Made by a program: the position numbers and the translations under genes. Of a stretch of DNA of 64,000 nt, positions 33,345 to 44,501 are shown one piece after another. The stretch covers positions 1,798,501-1,862,500 of the forward strand of contig NC_070574.1 of NCBI RefSeq assembly GCF_026914185.1, given 5' to 3'. How positions within the stretch are numbered: the stretch's first letter is position 1; the number at the start of each line of letters is the position of its first letter. Source of the DNA: Puccinia triticina. Its lineage: Eukaryota > Basidiomycota > Pucciniomycetes > Pucciniales > Pucciniaceae. Below the pieces are notes generated by a model. The model was not told the origin of the DNA. It saw only the letters and a list, made by a program, of their open reading frames with translations, and did not search any database.

Positions 33345-33689
33345 TGTCTTTATCTATGTGTTTGATACTGTTTAAATATAGGATCTATATTTGCATATGG
33401 CATAGAGAGGAAAGATTGTGGAGCAAATTTCAATAAATTATTGAGGGAAAAGTAAACCACGGACGCAATATTAAGGTTTCACTTTGAAAGTACTTCTAGA
33501 GGGCATTGCTCAATAGTTTTAAACAAGCATTCAAATAATATTCAAACTTTATTTGGGACATGTTCAAAAAATATGTGAAATTTCAGGTGGACCAAGGTCA
33601 GCGACGTCCCTACTAAATTGATTTTCATTCAATTATCATTCAAAGGAACTTTGAAGCCACTTTGTTGTTTTGCATCCGTGGTGTAAACA
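33345..33689. other. No gene recognised
   Basis: AT-rich sequence between the foldback element and a solo LTR. Confidence 0.4.
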
Positions 33690-34619
33690 TGTGAGCCTGA
33701 GTCTCTATAGTGACAAAGACACAAGAAAATGGGGGGCAATATTTGGATTTCTTTGGATAAAGAAAATAAAAATATAAGAGAGAGAGAGAAAGAGAGAGAA
33801 ACTGAGCAGATTCAAGATAAGCAGATATTCAAGGTTATTCTGGTGGGAATGCACATCCACTGGCAATGCTACCTCTTCAGAAGATTGCTGCCAAGCTGTG
33901 CTAGAGAGTGCTACAGCCTCCTCTCACCAAAGAAACGTGGAGGGATTCTGGATTAGACAAGTTTAATCCAGCCACAATTTTTTAGCTTCCTTCTGGATAG
34001 TCAAGGTTCTTTAAAGGGAAACCTATGTGGTTTGTTTCTTGTAAAAACCACAGAAAAAGAATGAAGTTAAGCAGGGGCAGCCCTGTGATCAAAGAATAAG
34101 GCAAAGGCCAGCAAAGAAGAGCAGATCAAGCAGACACAGAGTTTTACCTCTGAGATAAACAAGGTTCAGTGAAAGAGGTTACTTACGGTCAATATCCTAG
34201 GCGCCTGTGACGGTAGGTATACTGGGAGCATGGTAATCTCTTTGGTGGTGATCCTGGGGTTATCTGGGGTGTGGTTCTGGTGTGCTGAAGTCTGTAGATC
34301 CGCCTCAGGCAAGGGGGATCCTGAATACAAAACTTTTCGCAGTTTGCTTATGTAATTTACATATGTACATGTGGTTTGGCGCGCCTGGTAGCGCTGACAC
34401 ATCACAACTGCGCATGCGCGCTACAACTCAAGAACTCAGGGAAGGAGTAGAGTTACAAAGAATTGGTAAGTTTTAACTAGGGTTAAAATTGCATGAGGAA
34501 ACAGAATATGAAGTCAAAAAAAAGATATCTCTTAATATGAAAAAGATATGAAGTAATTCATATGTAAAAAGTAGAAAAAGGCAGACTTTAGGTCAGTTGA
34601 GTTGAATCTAAGGCTGACA
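33690..34619 (+). mobile_element. Solo LTR, TGTGAG family, copy 2
   Basis: 930 bp from TGTGAGCCTGAG to TAAGGCTGACA, flanked by the TSD aaaca (33685-33689 and 34620-34624). Contains a short GA run and blocks shared with 16681-17630 and 20349-20463. No coding sequence. Confidence 0.92.
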
Positions 34620-34739
34620 AAACAGCCCCTGGTTCTAGCCCAGAAAGATGAAGAAAAACCAGGCCTTTTGTTCAGTCAATTTGGCCAAAAAGATTTTCTC
34701 AAGGAATTTGGGGCAATTTTGTGAACAGGCTATTCCCAA

Positions 34740-35302
34740 TAGGGATGAAAGTGGGTTGGGTCAACCCGGCGGGTACCTGGCCCGTGTTGGGTCTGGGGCC
34801 GGGTTTGGGTCATCTTTTGTCTCAAAAACTGGGTTTTGACCCAACTCGCCACAGACCCGCTAGATTTTCAGGTCAGGTTTGGGCAGCCTATTTTCTAATT
34901 GGGTTGGCCTGCGACCCAACTACAATGCCTCCAACAGTAAATTTGGGGATTTTTGGCGCCTAATAGGTTGGGTCAACCCAAGACCCGTTGGGTCAGAAAC
35001 CAACCCAACCCAAAACAGTAAGACATTGGGTTGGGTTTGGGCAGCCTATTTTCTAATTGGGTTGGCCTGCAACCCAACTACAACGCCTCCAACAGTAAAT
35101 TTGGGGGTTTTTGGCGCCTAATAGGTTGGGTCAACCCAAGACCTGTTGGTTCAGAAACCAACCCAACCCAAAACAGTAAGACATTGGGTTGGGTTTGGGC
35201 AGCATATTTTCAAATCTGACCTGACCCAACCCAGCCCACACTAAATTCCGGGTTGGGTTTGGGCACTGTGTTCCAACCCAAACCCACCCGGTTTCATCCC
35301 TA
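34740..35302. mobile_element. hAT-type MITE, GGGTTGGGT family, copy 2
   Basis: 563 bp from TAGGGATGAAAGTGGG to the inverted CCCGGTTTCATCCCTA. Flanking 8-mers attcccaa and attcccca differ at one position. The body contains a 158-bp tandem duplication (repeat marks at 34881, 35039 and 35197), which makes it longer than the copy at 21729. Confidence 0.88.
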
Positions 35303-35309
35303 ATTCCCC

Positions 35310-35392
35310 AACTTAGCTAAGTCCCTCAATCGGAGTCGCAGGAGCGCTTTTGCAAAGCAACCCTCCAAAGGAGGAACTTAGGCCCTACCTTG
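35310..35392 (+). repeat. MULE-type terminal repeat, single copy
   Basis: AACTTAGCTAAGTCCCTCAA, a GC-rich palindromic core and AGGAGGAACTTAGGCCCTAC. It is nearly the same as the TIR at 39306. No inverted partner was found, so this may be a fragment. Confidence 0.6.
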
Positions 35393-35855
35393 CAAAACAG
35401 TAGCAAGGGTGAAAGCTCTGCGCTGCAAAAAGCGCAGCGCAGCGCGATTTGGGTGCGCTGCACTGCACTAATTTATAGCGCTATTCCCGCTGCACTTCAG
35501 CTAACTGGCTTGGCACAATTCTTTTTTACAATTATAGCGCAATATTTTAGCGCCAAAGTAGCACTGAATTGCTACTTTATAGTGGTAGCGCAGCGCGCAT
35601 GTGCTACATTAGCGGCTAAATAGCGTGAAACTTGCGCTACATATATTACTTGGTCCGCTTTATAGCGGGTTTTATAGTGGGTCTGGGGCGGAGGTGGAGG
35701 CCAGCCAAAGAATCCAGCAAAGAAACTACTTGGTCCGCTCTATAGCGGGTTTCATGACGGGTCTGGGTTGGGTGGAGGGGGGGACCAGCCAAACAAAAAA
35801 ACAGAATAAAACTACTTCATACAACGTTTGGGGTTGTTCTCCGCTGCGCCAATAA
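35393..35855. other. GCGC-rich spacer
   Basis: Begins with repeated GCGCAGCGC words (about 35420-35600), which could be subterminal repeats of a hAT element. The segment around TTGGTCCGCTCTATAGCGGG is repeated (35650 and 35730). Confidence 0.45.
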
Positions 35856-36572
35856 TCACCTGGAAGTCTTGAAATCCCCCCCCATCTTAACACTATTCCT
35901 GAGCCACATATGGCTGCTAATAGACCGTTTGATTGTTTGGATTGCAAGCCCCGATTGCCCTGACCTGCATATATCGGCTGCAGCTGAGAAAGTCCGTTCG
36001 ACTGTCGCCGAGCTCGCTGCACAGGCCAGGTAATCCCTAGCCAACAATCCTAGGATGGGGAAGTCCTTGCAGTGTAACTATTCAAGAGAGTCACAATACT
36101 TGTTAGGCAACAAATATCAAGAATTTTTATATAAAATGAGACTTACCTTCCACCAATCCAGCACTTTTCCTTTCCTATCCATAGGAAAGTCGCCCTTGTT
36201 GTAACGTTCCAATTCGGTGTTCACCTCGGGAGCTTCGGAGTTGGCCGGGTAGAAGTCAAACTCTTTGCCATTGGAATCGGCATCTGAATCTGATGTTAAA
36301 GGAGCTCCTTGCGTTTGAGATTCCTTTGGGGTGCTTGTTGGAGGTTGGGACGCTTTCAGTTTGGTATTGCAAGCATGAAAGGTATCCTCAATGAGGTTGT
36401 TGATTTGATACAAGTGGCTTTCAAAGCGCTTAGTAAATAGCATCAGTTGCCAGGCCGGGTGAAGGGATGTTGCAATGACAACAGTATCACAATTCATTGC
36501 AATCAGGTGTGTGGTCCATGTGGGCAAAGGCAACCCTTCTTTTATCTGACAGATGATTTGGAGGTGTTGTTG
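35856..36572 (-). pseudogene. Second hAT-type transposase, C-terminal part
   Basis: Minus-strand exons 36572-36147 and 36077-35856, joined across a GTAAGT..TAG intron in phase. Exon A starts after a TTTTGCAG acceptor with QQHLQIICQIKEGLPLPTW and has ATSLHPAWQLMLFTKRF and an acidic linker ending DFPMDRKGKVLDWWK. Exon B continues with FPILGLLARDYLACAASSAT, VERTFSAAADI and ISSHMWLRNSVKM, the hAT C-terminal dimerisation domain. The protein would be the C-terminal part of a transposase. No TIR pair was found around it, and the catalytic middle is not assured, so it is a relic or part of a domesticated gene. Confidence 0.7.
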
Positions 36573-36801
36573 CTGCAAAAGAAATCCTGGTCTGGGTATA
36601 ATGTTTGTTGAGACAAACTGGAGGTCAGGCAAAAATAAGATCAGTGATTTTAAAACTCCACTGAAACAATTGGACAACAATCAAATGGATGCATTTTTCC
36701 TCACCCCAGTATGCCTTTGCATTGCAATTTCCCTTGATAACTTGTGAGTCCAACTGTTGTGAACCATATCCAATTCAACAATCACTGTTTTTAACTGGAA
36801 A

Positions 36802-37494
36802 TTATCTTGGTCCACAGACTAGTATACATCCCACTAGACAATGCAGACCCAGGTGCCTTTGTACTTTGTGCAGGACAAGATTGTAGAGGAATGGCATATC
36901 CTCTGTGACCAGTTTTTCCGCACGAGTGGCCTTTGATTTGTCCAAGAGAAATTCCGCTGTTATTTTTCTAGCATTAAAGTAATTCCCTTGTCCGCGTGCT
37001 CCACCTTCGGCGTCAAGGATTGCTTGCGCCTGCTTAACCAAAAAAAAATGTGTCAGAACCTTGTCATCCAAAGAGAACCCATCCAAGACAGAATGATGAG
37101 AGAGACCCACCTTGGATAGAATGTACTGATTCCAACAAGATGTTCCTTCAGAAGTGAACCAAACAAGATCCTTGATTGCATTCAAAATGGCCATTGTTGT
37201 TGGCCATCCAATTGGTGCTCCCCACAACCGACAATTTGACTTTATTTTTGGATCTTCATGTGTAAGATAAGACTGCAAAAACCTCTTTGGGTAAAGCCAA
37301 TAAGTGTGCAATACCTTGTCAAAAAACTTCAGTTTATCCTCCAAGTGCAGAAGACGGGGTAGGTTCTCCAGACACATTTTTGCGCGGCAAGGCAATTGGA
37401 TTTGATGTATGCGTTGGAATGAAACCAGGATTCTGACCGGTGGAGGAGGTGGATTATCAGCACTAAGTAATCTATGATTGGGGCCAAGGAGCAA
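36802..37494 (-). CDS. Hypothetical protein fragment
   Basis: About 230 residues open on the minus strand, upstream of the hAT-like exons. Not recognised. Protein-like segments include RLWGAPIGWPTTMAILNAIK, LVWFTSEGTSCWNQYILSK and EGGARGQGNYFNARKITAEF, then TEDMPFLYNLVLHKVQRHL. The sequence is coherent and not low in complexity, so I think it was coding. It could be an N-terminal exon of the hAT-type transposase or a separate rust-type gene. The last residues (GCILVCGPR) look like read-through into an intron. Confidence 0.45.
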   Translation of the reverse strand: MLLGPNHRLLSADNPPPPPVRILVSFQRIHQIQLPCRAKMCLENLPRLLHLEDKLKFFDKVLHTYWLYPKRFLQSYLTHEDPKIKSNCRLWGAPIGWPTTMAILNAIKDLVWFTSEGTSCWNQYILSKVGLSHHSVLDGFSLDDKVLTHFFLVKQAQAILDAEGGARGQGNYFNARKITAEFLLDKSKATRAEKLVTEDMPFLYNLVLHKVQRHLGLHCLVGCILVCGPR

Positions 37495-38613
37495 GGATTG
37501 GTGGAAAAAAGAGACGCACCTGCTTTTTTAACGTTGTATCAGTGAATGGACCTTGAGATGATGGCGCACGGGCAATTATTATCTGATCTGGTGGAAATTG
37601 CAAGAATTTCAAGGAAATGGATGTTTAAGAAAAATAATATAAGGATGAAGATGCAGGTGAGGGGGTCTGAGATTGTATCAGAAGGAGGGGCAGATGCAGG
37701 TGTACCATCCACCAAAAACTTAGAAGGTTGAGGATGGTCAGGGTTGATATTTGGTGGTTCAATTGAAAACACCACCAAATGAAACCATTGAGGCCAAAAA
37801 AGCCCATTCATACCATTTTTGTGCCTACCATTTTGGGTTCTTGCCAAAAAATTCATACATCTTTGTTACGGTCATTTACAGGGGGTTTCCTGGGTCCTGT
37901 CCAAGGCTGTCAGAGGTTATGTGTTTAGGTGCCTATATGTTGTGTGTTTGGCACCTAAACACATAAAGTTCATGCTAACAAGCATGATGCATATTCATTT
38001 TGGGATTAGTCCCAGGATTAGTGGGGTCTACACCCGGGGAGTACCTCCACGCGGGACTGACTCGGAAATGATGAGGAATCCACGGCTGACCCTTGCGGGG
38101 GGCGGACCAGCGGCTGTCAGTCCACACACCCACGTGCTCACCACCAAGAATCGTGAGGGTGGCCTCGCCGGGATCATCTCGTGGATCCCACACAAGCCAC
38201 GGGAATTCCGTGGAGGCGGCGAGCTTCCCTCGTCTTACAAACAACATTATGGGGGCCATGGATGCCCCGTCTTCTGACAGGAGCATTGTGTCACTCCCCA
38301 ACAATCTTGGGTCAGCTGGCACTATGTAGCTGAAATGAAAGCTGCCACCCACAGGGTAGCAGATGCTGCATTATCATGGATAAAAAAAAACAAATGAGAA
38401 TAGCAAAAAACACAATTTTACAACAGGAAAAAAAGAGAAAAAAAAATGAGGAGAGGGGAGGGGGGATGAGATGAAGGATTGTAATGTGAGACGGATATAG
38501 ATGTGATCAAGGGAAGCTCTGGATGGGTGCCACTGCCAGGGGACAAATACAAGGGAAAGGATGGCGAGTAGATAGAGGAGTCTCCCCATCCGCCGCATCC
38601 TTTGCCCGACCAT
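37495..38613. other. No gene recognised
   Basis: Mixed sequence. A GC-rich block (38010-38240) with small palindromes such as CCACGGGAATTCCGTGG shares words (GATGAGGAATCCAC) with 45600-45640, perhaps a decayed dispersed repeat. Confidence 0.4.
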
Positions 38614-38904
38614 TCATCTGCTGCTGCTCCTTCTTGCATGGCTGGTTATCTTGAGAGAGGGCAGTCTGACAATGCTGCCGAGGGTCTTGGGAGTCAAGCT
38701 GCTTGAAAGGATGCCCAGGAGATGCTCCTCAATATCTTGTTGGGCGACGAACTGGTTGAGGATCAACTGGTCATCAACATACACACACTTCCTTGGGTTT
38801 GTAAGCTCGGATAATGTGTCCAAAGAGAGATATGTACCTTGTTTTGTTGAGACTGTTGGAGAGTAAAGCATGCACATGATCAATTGCTGCCTGGTTTTTC
38901 TCAA
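38614..38904 (-). CDS. Possible exon, unknown protein
   Basis: A 96-residue ORF whose centre (DDQLILNQFVAQQDIEEHLL then GILSSSLTPKTLGSIVRLPS) looks like a real amphipathic protein segment, bounded by poorer sequence. No family was recognised and no neighbouring exon found. Weak support. Confidence 0.25.
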   Translation of the reverse strand: MRKTRQQLIMCMLYSPTVSTKQGTYLSLDTLSELTNPRKCVYVDDQLILNQFVAQQDIEEHLLGILSSSLTPKTLGSIVRLPSLKITSHARRSSSR

Positions 38905-39296
38905 GCTCTATGGAGAGAGCTGGGGCTCGGAGCGCAACTTACCGGGTCCGTAGTCAGGAGGTGGTTGAGAAAGGTCAACAAGGGCTCACCGCGGGTTGAG
39001 AGGAGCGTGTTGGTATTGGGATGCGGGCTCGGCGGGGGGTTTTTTTTTTCTGATCAGGCATGGAGTCGAGCAGAGACTGGACAGGAGGAGTTTGGAGGAG
39101 TTTGGAGGAGGGGAGGGCAGGCTTTGAGGAGCTTGCATTATGATGACGGGAGGCAAATCGAGGACCTTGGCCTTTTGGATGGATATGAAGTCAAAGAAAA
39201 CCTAACTGGGCGGGGCATGATGAGACCAGCAATCAACAGTCATGACCACATACAAGCATGTTTAAAAGCATGATCCTGCCCAATCAGAGCAGCCGT
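38905..39296. other. No gene recognised
   Basis: GC-rich, with a T9-10 run at about 39041. Open on the plus strand, but without motifs. Confidence 0.35.
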
Positions 39297-39505
39297 GGAA
39301 AGCACCAAACTTAGCTAAGTCCCTCAATCGGAGGCGCGGGAGCGCTGTCACAAAGCGAACCTCCGAAGGAGGGACTTACACCCTACATACCTCGCAAAAG
39401 AGTAGGCAGCAGAAATCCCATTTGGCTGGGGAAAACTTTCAAAATTATCAACTCTTTATATCTTGACTCAGCTAAAGACTATCGAAATTCTGAGTAGACA
39501 GTTTT

Positions 39506-40054
39506 TGTGTTGATATACGAATCACTCTTTGTTTAGAATCTTGTGTTTATATTCAGCCAGTAGTAGTAGATAAATGGATGAGTAAAGATGCTATCTATGC
39601 TGAAAACTGAACAACGCAACGACACTTGAGATAAGAACAAGACTAGAAAAAGAACACACTAAAGAGAAAACAAGTTTTAGTAATTACTCTAATCAAACAC
39701 ACTAAGATAATCCACAAACACAATGTGACCCTAGAGTATATTGCTGAGTAGCTCCTCCTGAACAAGTTGACCTTCTGGTGACTTGACTAGATGAGTTAAT
39801 ATCGATGATAAGTGTAAGTTGATATTCACGTTTTAATTTATCGATAGTTGATCTTTTTACCTCGTGATATTCTTCTGATGTTGTTTGACTCGCCTCCTTG
39901 AAGTATTGATTGTTCTCGATCCCAACGACTTGAGAGCGGTACCGAACAGAGTGAAGAAAAATTTTTCAGAGATGAAACTTAGAACCACCAGTACGTTCCG
40001 CGCGAGTACCATAATGCATATTCAACATGTACTAGTCCTGAATTACACTCAACA
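39506..40054 (-). repeat. 3' LTR of the copia element
   Basis: 549 bp. Roughly seven to eight differences from the other LTR seen by eye (for example near 39602 and 39840-39910). Confidence 0.95.
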
Positions 40055-40061
40055 CTCCTCC

Positions 40062-41273
40062 TTAATTCGATGAGACTAGTTGTAGTTGCTTTATTGCCAA
40101 AGACACCTTGATGAAACCTAGCAATTTAGTCAAAATGTCGGCAATCATGTCATTCGTTGAGATATCTTCAATGATCAACTGATTCTTAGCAACCACATCT
40201 CTCAAATACTGATAACAAATTTCAATGTGCTTTGAGTTGTCAGATAATCTAAGTTCCTTGCTAATGATAACAGCCCCAGAGTTGTTGTTCTTGATGACCG
40301 GAACTCCAACCGGAACCTTCATATTGACAAGCAAGTTCTTCATCCATCGGATTTGTTTAGCACATACATTGATCGCAATGAATTCGGCTTCAGTCGTTGA
40401 TTGCGCCACAATTGTTTGCTTCTTCGATTTCCAGCAAATTAAATTTCCTTGAAACATCACCACAAAACCCGTAGTCGATTTTTTATCCGCTGTAGACATT
40501 GCAAAATCCGCATCCGCATATCCAATCAATTCACGAGGTGCTCCGCCAGCTTTTATTTCGATACCGAGATTCTTCGTGCCCTTGATGTACCAAAGAAGGT
40601 GTTTTGCCAAAGACCAATGATGCTGAGTAGGTTTCGACGAATAGCGCGACAGGAGATTAGTAGCAAACGCAATATCTGGACGAGTATGCATCGCCAGATA
40701 GTTTATGTACCCCATTGCCTTCTGCATCACAGCAGCGTCAAACGGCGTGGATTCAAGTTCAACTTGATGAAGCGCGTTAGTCGGCAAAGGAGTCTTCACC
40801 GCATTTGCACCTTCCATATTGAACGCCTTCAGGATCTTCTCAGCGTACGCCTGATGATGCAAAATAACTGAGTTAGCCTTCCACTCGAGAGTATACCCAA
40901 GATGCTGACTTGGCTTTTCTTTTACTTTGATTTTATAAGCCTTCGACAGTTCAGAAAGAAACGAAGTTATTAGGGATGTGCTTTGACCTACAATCAGGCC
41001 ATCATCCACATATATATGCAAAAACAGAGTACGTTCGGCATTGTAGAACAGAGCGTCATCCATAATCGACGGCGTGAGACCCAAGGACTTCAAAGTGTTG
41101 GTAAGGTGATTTTTCCACATACGCGGAGCTTGCTTCATACCATATAGCGATTTATTCAGCTTCCACACCCAATTTTCTTTGCCTTTGACCTCAAACCCCG
41201 AAACCTGACGAACATACACGTCGGCATCCATTTCACCGTGCAAAAAGGCTGTTTCCACATCAAATTGATACAC
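40062..41273 (-). CDS. Copia reverse transcriptase and RNase H
   Basis: 403 residues open from inside RT. Motifs are FLHGEMDADVYV, KSLYGMKQAPRMW (about residues 43-55), the catalytic LHIYVDDGLIVG (about 92), LAMHTRPDIAFATN, and copia-type RNase H with GYADADFAMS (about 247) and STTEAEFIAI (about 293). It would copy the element RNA to cDNA and remove the template. The methionine is not a real start: the preceding RT segment lies in other frames (41273-41450), with a stop codon and one frame change separating it from the gag-integrase ORF. Confidence 0.92.
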   Translation of the reverse strand: MYQFDVETAFLHGEMDADVYVRQVSGFEVKGKENWVWKLNKSLYGMKQAPRMWKNHLTNTLKSLGLTPSIMDDALFYNAERTLFLHIYVDDGLIVGQSTSLITSFLSELSKAYKIKVKEKPSQHLGYTLEWKANSVILHHQAYAEKILKAFNMEGANAVKTPLPTNALHQVELESTPFDAAVMQKAMGYINYLAMHTRPDIAFATNLLSRYSSKPTQHHWSLAKHLLWYIKGTKNLGIEIKAGGAPRELIGYADADFAMSTADKKSTTGFVVMFQGNLICWKSKKQTIVAQSTTEAEFIAINVCAKQIRWMKNLLVNMKVPVGVPVIKNNNSGAVIISKELRLSDNSKHIEICYQYLRDVVAKNQLIIEDISTNDMIADILTKLLGFIKVSLAIKQLQLVSSN

Positions 41274-41435
41274 TTTCCATTTAAATGTGACCGCAATCGA
41301 AAGTAGAATCTTGAACGTTTCAACTCAACCGACTGAAGCATACGTGAGAAAATAGTGTTTATTTGGTTCTTGATGATTTCCGAACCCAACCCAACGAGCC
41401 TTGTAGCGAATAACTTCATTAGCCTCGTTAAGTTT

Positions 41436-44252
41436 TCAACACAACACCCACATTCCCCCAATAATCTTTTCATTTTCCGGAGGCGGGACCAAATCACCAG
41501 TAATATGAGCTAGTTGTGACGCGTGCTCATTCGTCATGGCTTCGATCCACAGCGGTTTTTCCTTTGGACTGCTCAAAGCTTCAGCCATTGTAACTTCCTG
41601 GACTAGGTTCACAACTTCAGGTTGTTCATCAATGTTCACCGAGTTCGCCGCAATACCCCGTCGCCTTTTCGTCGACAAAATGTTAGACGAATCGATATCC
41701 CCACGAATTTCATTCGACGGCTTGAGATTCAAACTCCATTCCCAGCTTGGCCTCAGACGACCCAACACGTTTTCGGACAAGGTAAAATGTCGTCCTTGGT
41801 TTGGGCGAGATTCAGACGATTCACCAATACAGTTTGGGCGAACAGTTTCACCGGTTTGGATTTCCTGTCTTGCCTTTTCATCACGAATTTGCTGACGTCG
41901 TTGTAACCACGCTGTTTTTGTGTTCACCGAGACATCAGAATCTTCATCACTATCCACCGAGCGATCCAAATTGCGTTCACTGTTGGAGTTTCTGCGATCG
42001 ACCTCCTCATGGCTAGATCTAGATTCATTTGACGACTCGGAGGATTCTGATGAACTCAAAGATTTGTATTTACCTGGAAGACGTGCTAGACGAGGCAACT
42101 TGCTTTCAAACTCGGTGACTACACGAGGTAAAGACTTCAAATCCTTTGTAATTGAGATTTCACCAGATTTCACCTTAAACGCCGGTACAGTATAATCACG
42201 ACTTATGACCACTCGATGAACCAAAGAATCGTAAAACCTTGAAGCGTCCAAAAATGGTTCAAAACCCAAGAACTGTAACTCAATACCTCGCGGTTGTAAT
42301 TTGAGTGAGTCCGGACAATGAACAACGACTTTTGCCCCAAATGGAATAAGCGGCATGTTTGTTCTATTGGGTTCGATCAACTGATTTGCTTTGGCTAGCA
42401 TCAAAGTTGGTGAGACCCAGTTTATCAACGAATGCGGAAGTACGTTGAGTAATGTTGATGCGTGAATAGCCGCCTCATGCCACATGGACTGTTGTATCTG
42501 AGATTGAAGTAACATACATCTCATCTTCTCAATCAACACCCCATTAAACCGCTCCGCAACACCGTTCGTTTGAGGACAATTTGCCGGGCCTCGCTCGATC
42601 GATACACCAAGCTCTTGTAATTTCGCCAAAAATTTTGTTGAGCTAAATTCACCACCGCGATCACTGTGTAGATATGCCGGTACTTGTTGAATCTTGTTCC
42701 GGAGTTCTTCAATAAATGATATCAACTTGGTCTCAGATTCCGATTTTGCTTTAAGCAAATATATGTGATTAAATTGAGTTGCATCATCAATAATCACTAG
42801 GATGTACCGAAAACCCGATTTTGAGAGTGGAGACATTTGAAGAACATCCGTGTGCAGTCGATGAAACGGCAAACTTGAAGACGGCAATTTACGAGAATGC
42901 GGAGAACGATGAATTTTTCCTTTTTCGCAAATTGGACAATCCTTTGACTTAGTTGACATACTTGACGACAAATTGTTGTGACGGCAGAAAAGATCTACAT
43001 ATTTATCGGAAGCGTGTCCTAGACCGTAATGCCAATCAAAATCTTCGGGAATTTTCATGTTAACCACGCACACGTATTCAGAGATAGGGCTCATAAATAA
43101 TTTGCCAATCCTAGGAAACGTCGCAATAATTTTTTCACCGCCTTTTATCAGGAACTGATCGGTCTTGAAATGCGGCTTGAGTCCGTGATCAATAAGTTGA
43201 GTGGCCGACACAATATTTGCGCATCCGTTCGGAACATGAAATACAGGATTGATGTAATAATCTCCCATTTTTAGTGTACCCACGTGCGTTGCTTCAATCG
43301 GCGAGGAAAACGTATTCATGAAGTGATTGGTGAGCGGCTGAACATCGGTGAGTAACTCGAGATTTATAACACATGATTGTGTTGCTCCAGTGTCAAAAAC
43401 AAGGAACCGAGAAAAATACTCTCTCGAAGCATTTTGTACGGTGGCCACGAAGAAATTTGATTGATCCGAGTCCACATCAAACGGTCCCTTCAAAGGTTCT
43501 GAAACTTGTTGATTATGAACCATACCAAGCATATTCGACGAAGCAAATTTCTTCATCAGATCAGTAAGATCACTGACTGACTGTTCAATCTTCTGGATTC
43601 GATTTTCAACGTTGTCCGATGAGTTTGACTTTACCGGAGCCGAATTGTTTGTTGATTTTCCTTTTCCTGAAGAAGACTGACCACTGTTTAACGTAGGCGC
43701 GACTGCTTTGGGCTTGGGCACATTTGACTGCTTTGATTTCTTTTTGTTCGACTTTGAAGTAGACTGTGCTGAGGAGGTAAACATCACATTGTCTTGACTT
43801 TCATTTCTGCTATCGCGGCGCATTGCTTCAATTAAAATTCGGTCGGTAACACCTTTAAGAGTAAAAGGTTTAATGTCGTAACACGTTTGAACCAAAGACG
43901 ACATTTCCGAATCATTCTCCAGGCTATCCAGGAATAATGCAGCAGCCATAAATGAAGTTACAACGCCGAACTCTTGAACGTGATTAGCGGTTATATCTGA
44001 CAGTCTAGTGTATGCTGTCTTGAATGCCGTAATATGATTCTTGAGCAAGGTACCAGGATTGTACCGCATCAAATGAACCTTTTTATACGCAGCGCACGTT
44101 GTGATGACAGAATTTTGGCCACACGCCGACGCTAGCGCTTCCCATGCATCCAAGAAAGACGTATCGTTGTCTAAGATCTCGTTATGGAGTTCTTTACTGA
44201 CTGCCGTATATAATGCCTCTAGAGCCCTTGTGTTCTTTTTCTTGTACGCCAA
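41436..44252 (-). CDS. Copia Gag, protease and integrase
   Basis: 938 residues. The Gag-like N-terminal part (to about 170) resembles the copia Gag domain (TSFLDAWEAL, TRLSDITANHV). It is followed by a Ser/Lys-rich linker and a short coiled-coil (IQKIEQSVSDLTDLMKKF), with no CCHC zinc knuckle visible. Protease active site FDTGATQSC near 286. Integrase zinc site with H..H and CPIC near 404-450; catalytic residues in HTDVL (about 463), HSDRGGEF (about 528) and AERFNG (about 567). The C terminus enters RT and stops at GGMWVLC. The first Gag codons lie upstream in another frame. Confidence 0.93.
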   Translation of the reverse strand: MAYKKKNTRALEALYTAVSKELHNEILDNDTSFLDAWEALASACGQNSVITTCAAYKKVHLMRYNPGTLLKNHITAFKTAYTRLSDITANHVQEFGVVTSFMAAALFLDSLENDSEMSSLVQTCYDIKPFTLKGVTDRILIEAMRRDSRNESQDNVMFTSSAQSTSKSNKKKSKQSNVPKPKAVAPTLNSGQSSSGKGKSTNNSAPVKSNSSDNVENRIQKIEQSVSDLTDLMKKFASSNMLGMVHNQQVSEPLKGPFDVDSDQSNFFVATVQNASREYFSRFLVFDTGATQSCVINLELLTDVQPLTNHFMNTFSSPIEATHVGTLKMGDYYINPVFHVPNGCANIVSATQLIDHGLKPHFKTDQFLIKGGEKIIATFPRIGKLFMSPISEYVCVVNMKIPEDFDWHYGLGHASDKYVDLFCRHNNLSSSMSTKSKDCPICEKGKIHRSPHSRKLPSSSLPFHRLHTDVLQMSPLSKSGFRYILVIIDDATQFNHIYLLKAKSESETKLISFIEELRNKIQQVPAYLHSDRGGEFSSTKFLAKLQELGVSIERGPANCPQTNGVAERFNGVLIEKMRCMLLQSQIQQSMWHEAAIHASTLLNVLPHSLINWVSPTLMLAKANQLIEPNRTNMPLIPFGAKVVVHCPDSLKLQPRGIELQFLGFEPFLDASRFYDSLVHRVVISRDYTVPAFKVKSGEISITKDLKSLPRVVTEFESKLPRLARLPGKYKSLSSSESSESSNESRSSHEEVDRRNSNSERNLDRSVDSDEDSDVSVNTKTAWLQRRQQIRDEKARQEIQTGETVRPNCIGESSESRPNQGRHFTLSENVLGRLRPSWEWSLNLKPSNEIRGDIDSSNILSTKRRRGIAANSVNIDEQPEVVNLVQEVTMAEALSSPKEKPLWIEAMTNEHASQLAHITGDLVPPPENEKIIGGMWVLC

Positions 44253-44278
44253 AGCGTTTTTTTGTCATTTACCCATTT

Positions 44279-44419
44279 TCAATCGAGTAAGTCCTCAAGA
44301 TTGTGCCGTTTAAGGTATAGCGTAAATCGAGATTTCCACGGTACCCATGTGCCAAACTTTAGTCTTTCGACCCGAAGTGACGAATGATTATCGCTCGAGG
44401 AATCTGACTTGTCCGACAT
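44279..44419 (-). pseudogene. N-terminal Gag piece of the copia element
   Basis: From ATG 44419 the minus strand encodes 46 residues with LKFGTWVPWKSRFTLYL, matching the start of copia-type Gag, then meets TGA at 44281-44279. The continuing ORF lies in another frame, so Gag is broken here. Confidence 0.75.
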
Positions 44420-44501
44420 TTGAGTACTCTGTTCAGTTGGCGTTTAACTCTCCTTCTCTAACTCTGAGCTGAATAGATTCAAGAGTTGACTCTCGCTACC
44501 A

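Noticed and set aside
38010..38240. Dispersed repeat shared with 45545-45790
   Set aside because: Only short words such as GATGAGGAATCCAC are shared; I could not align the two stretches.
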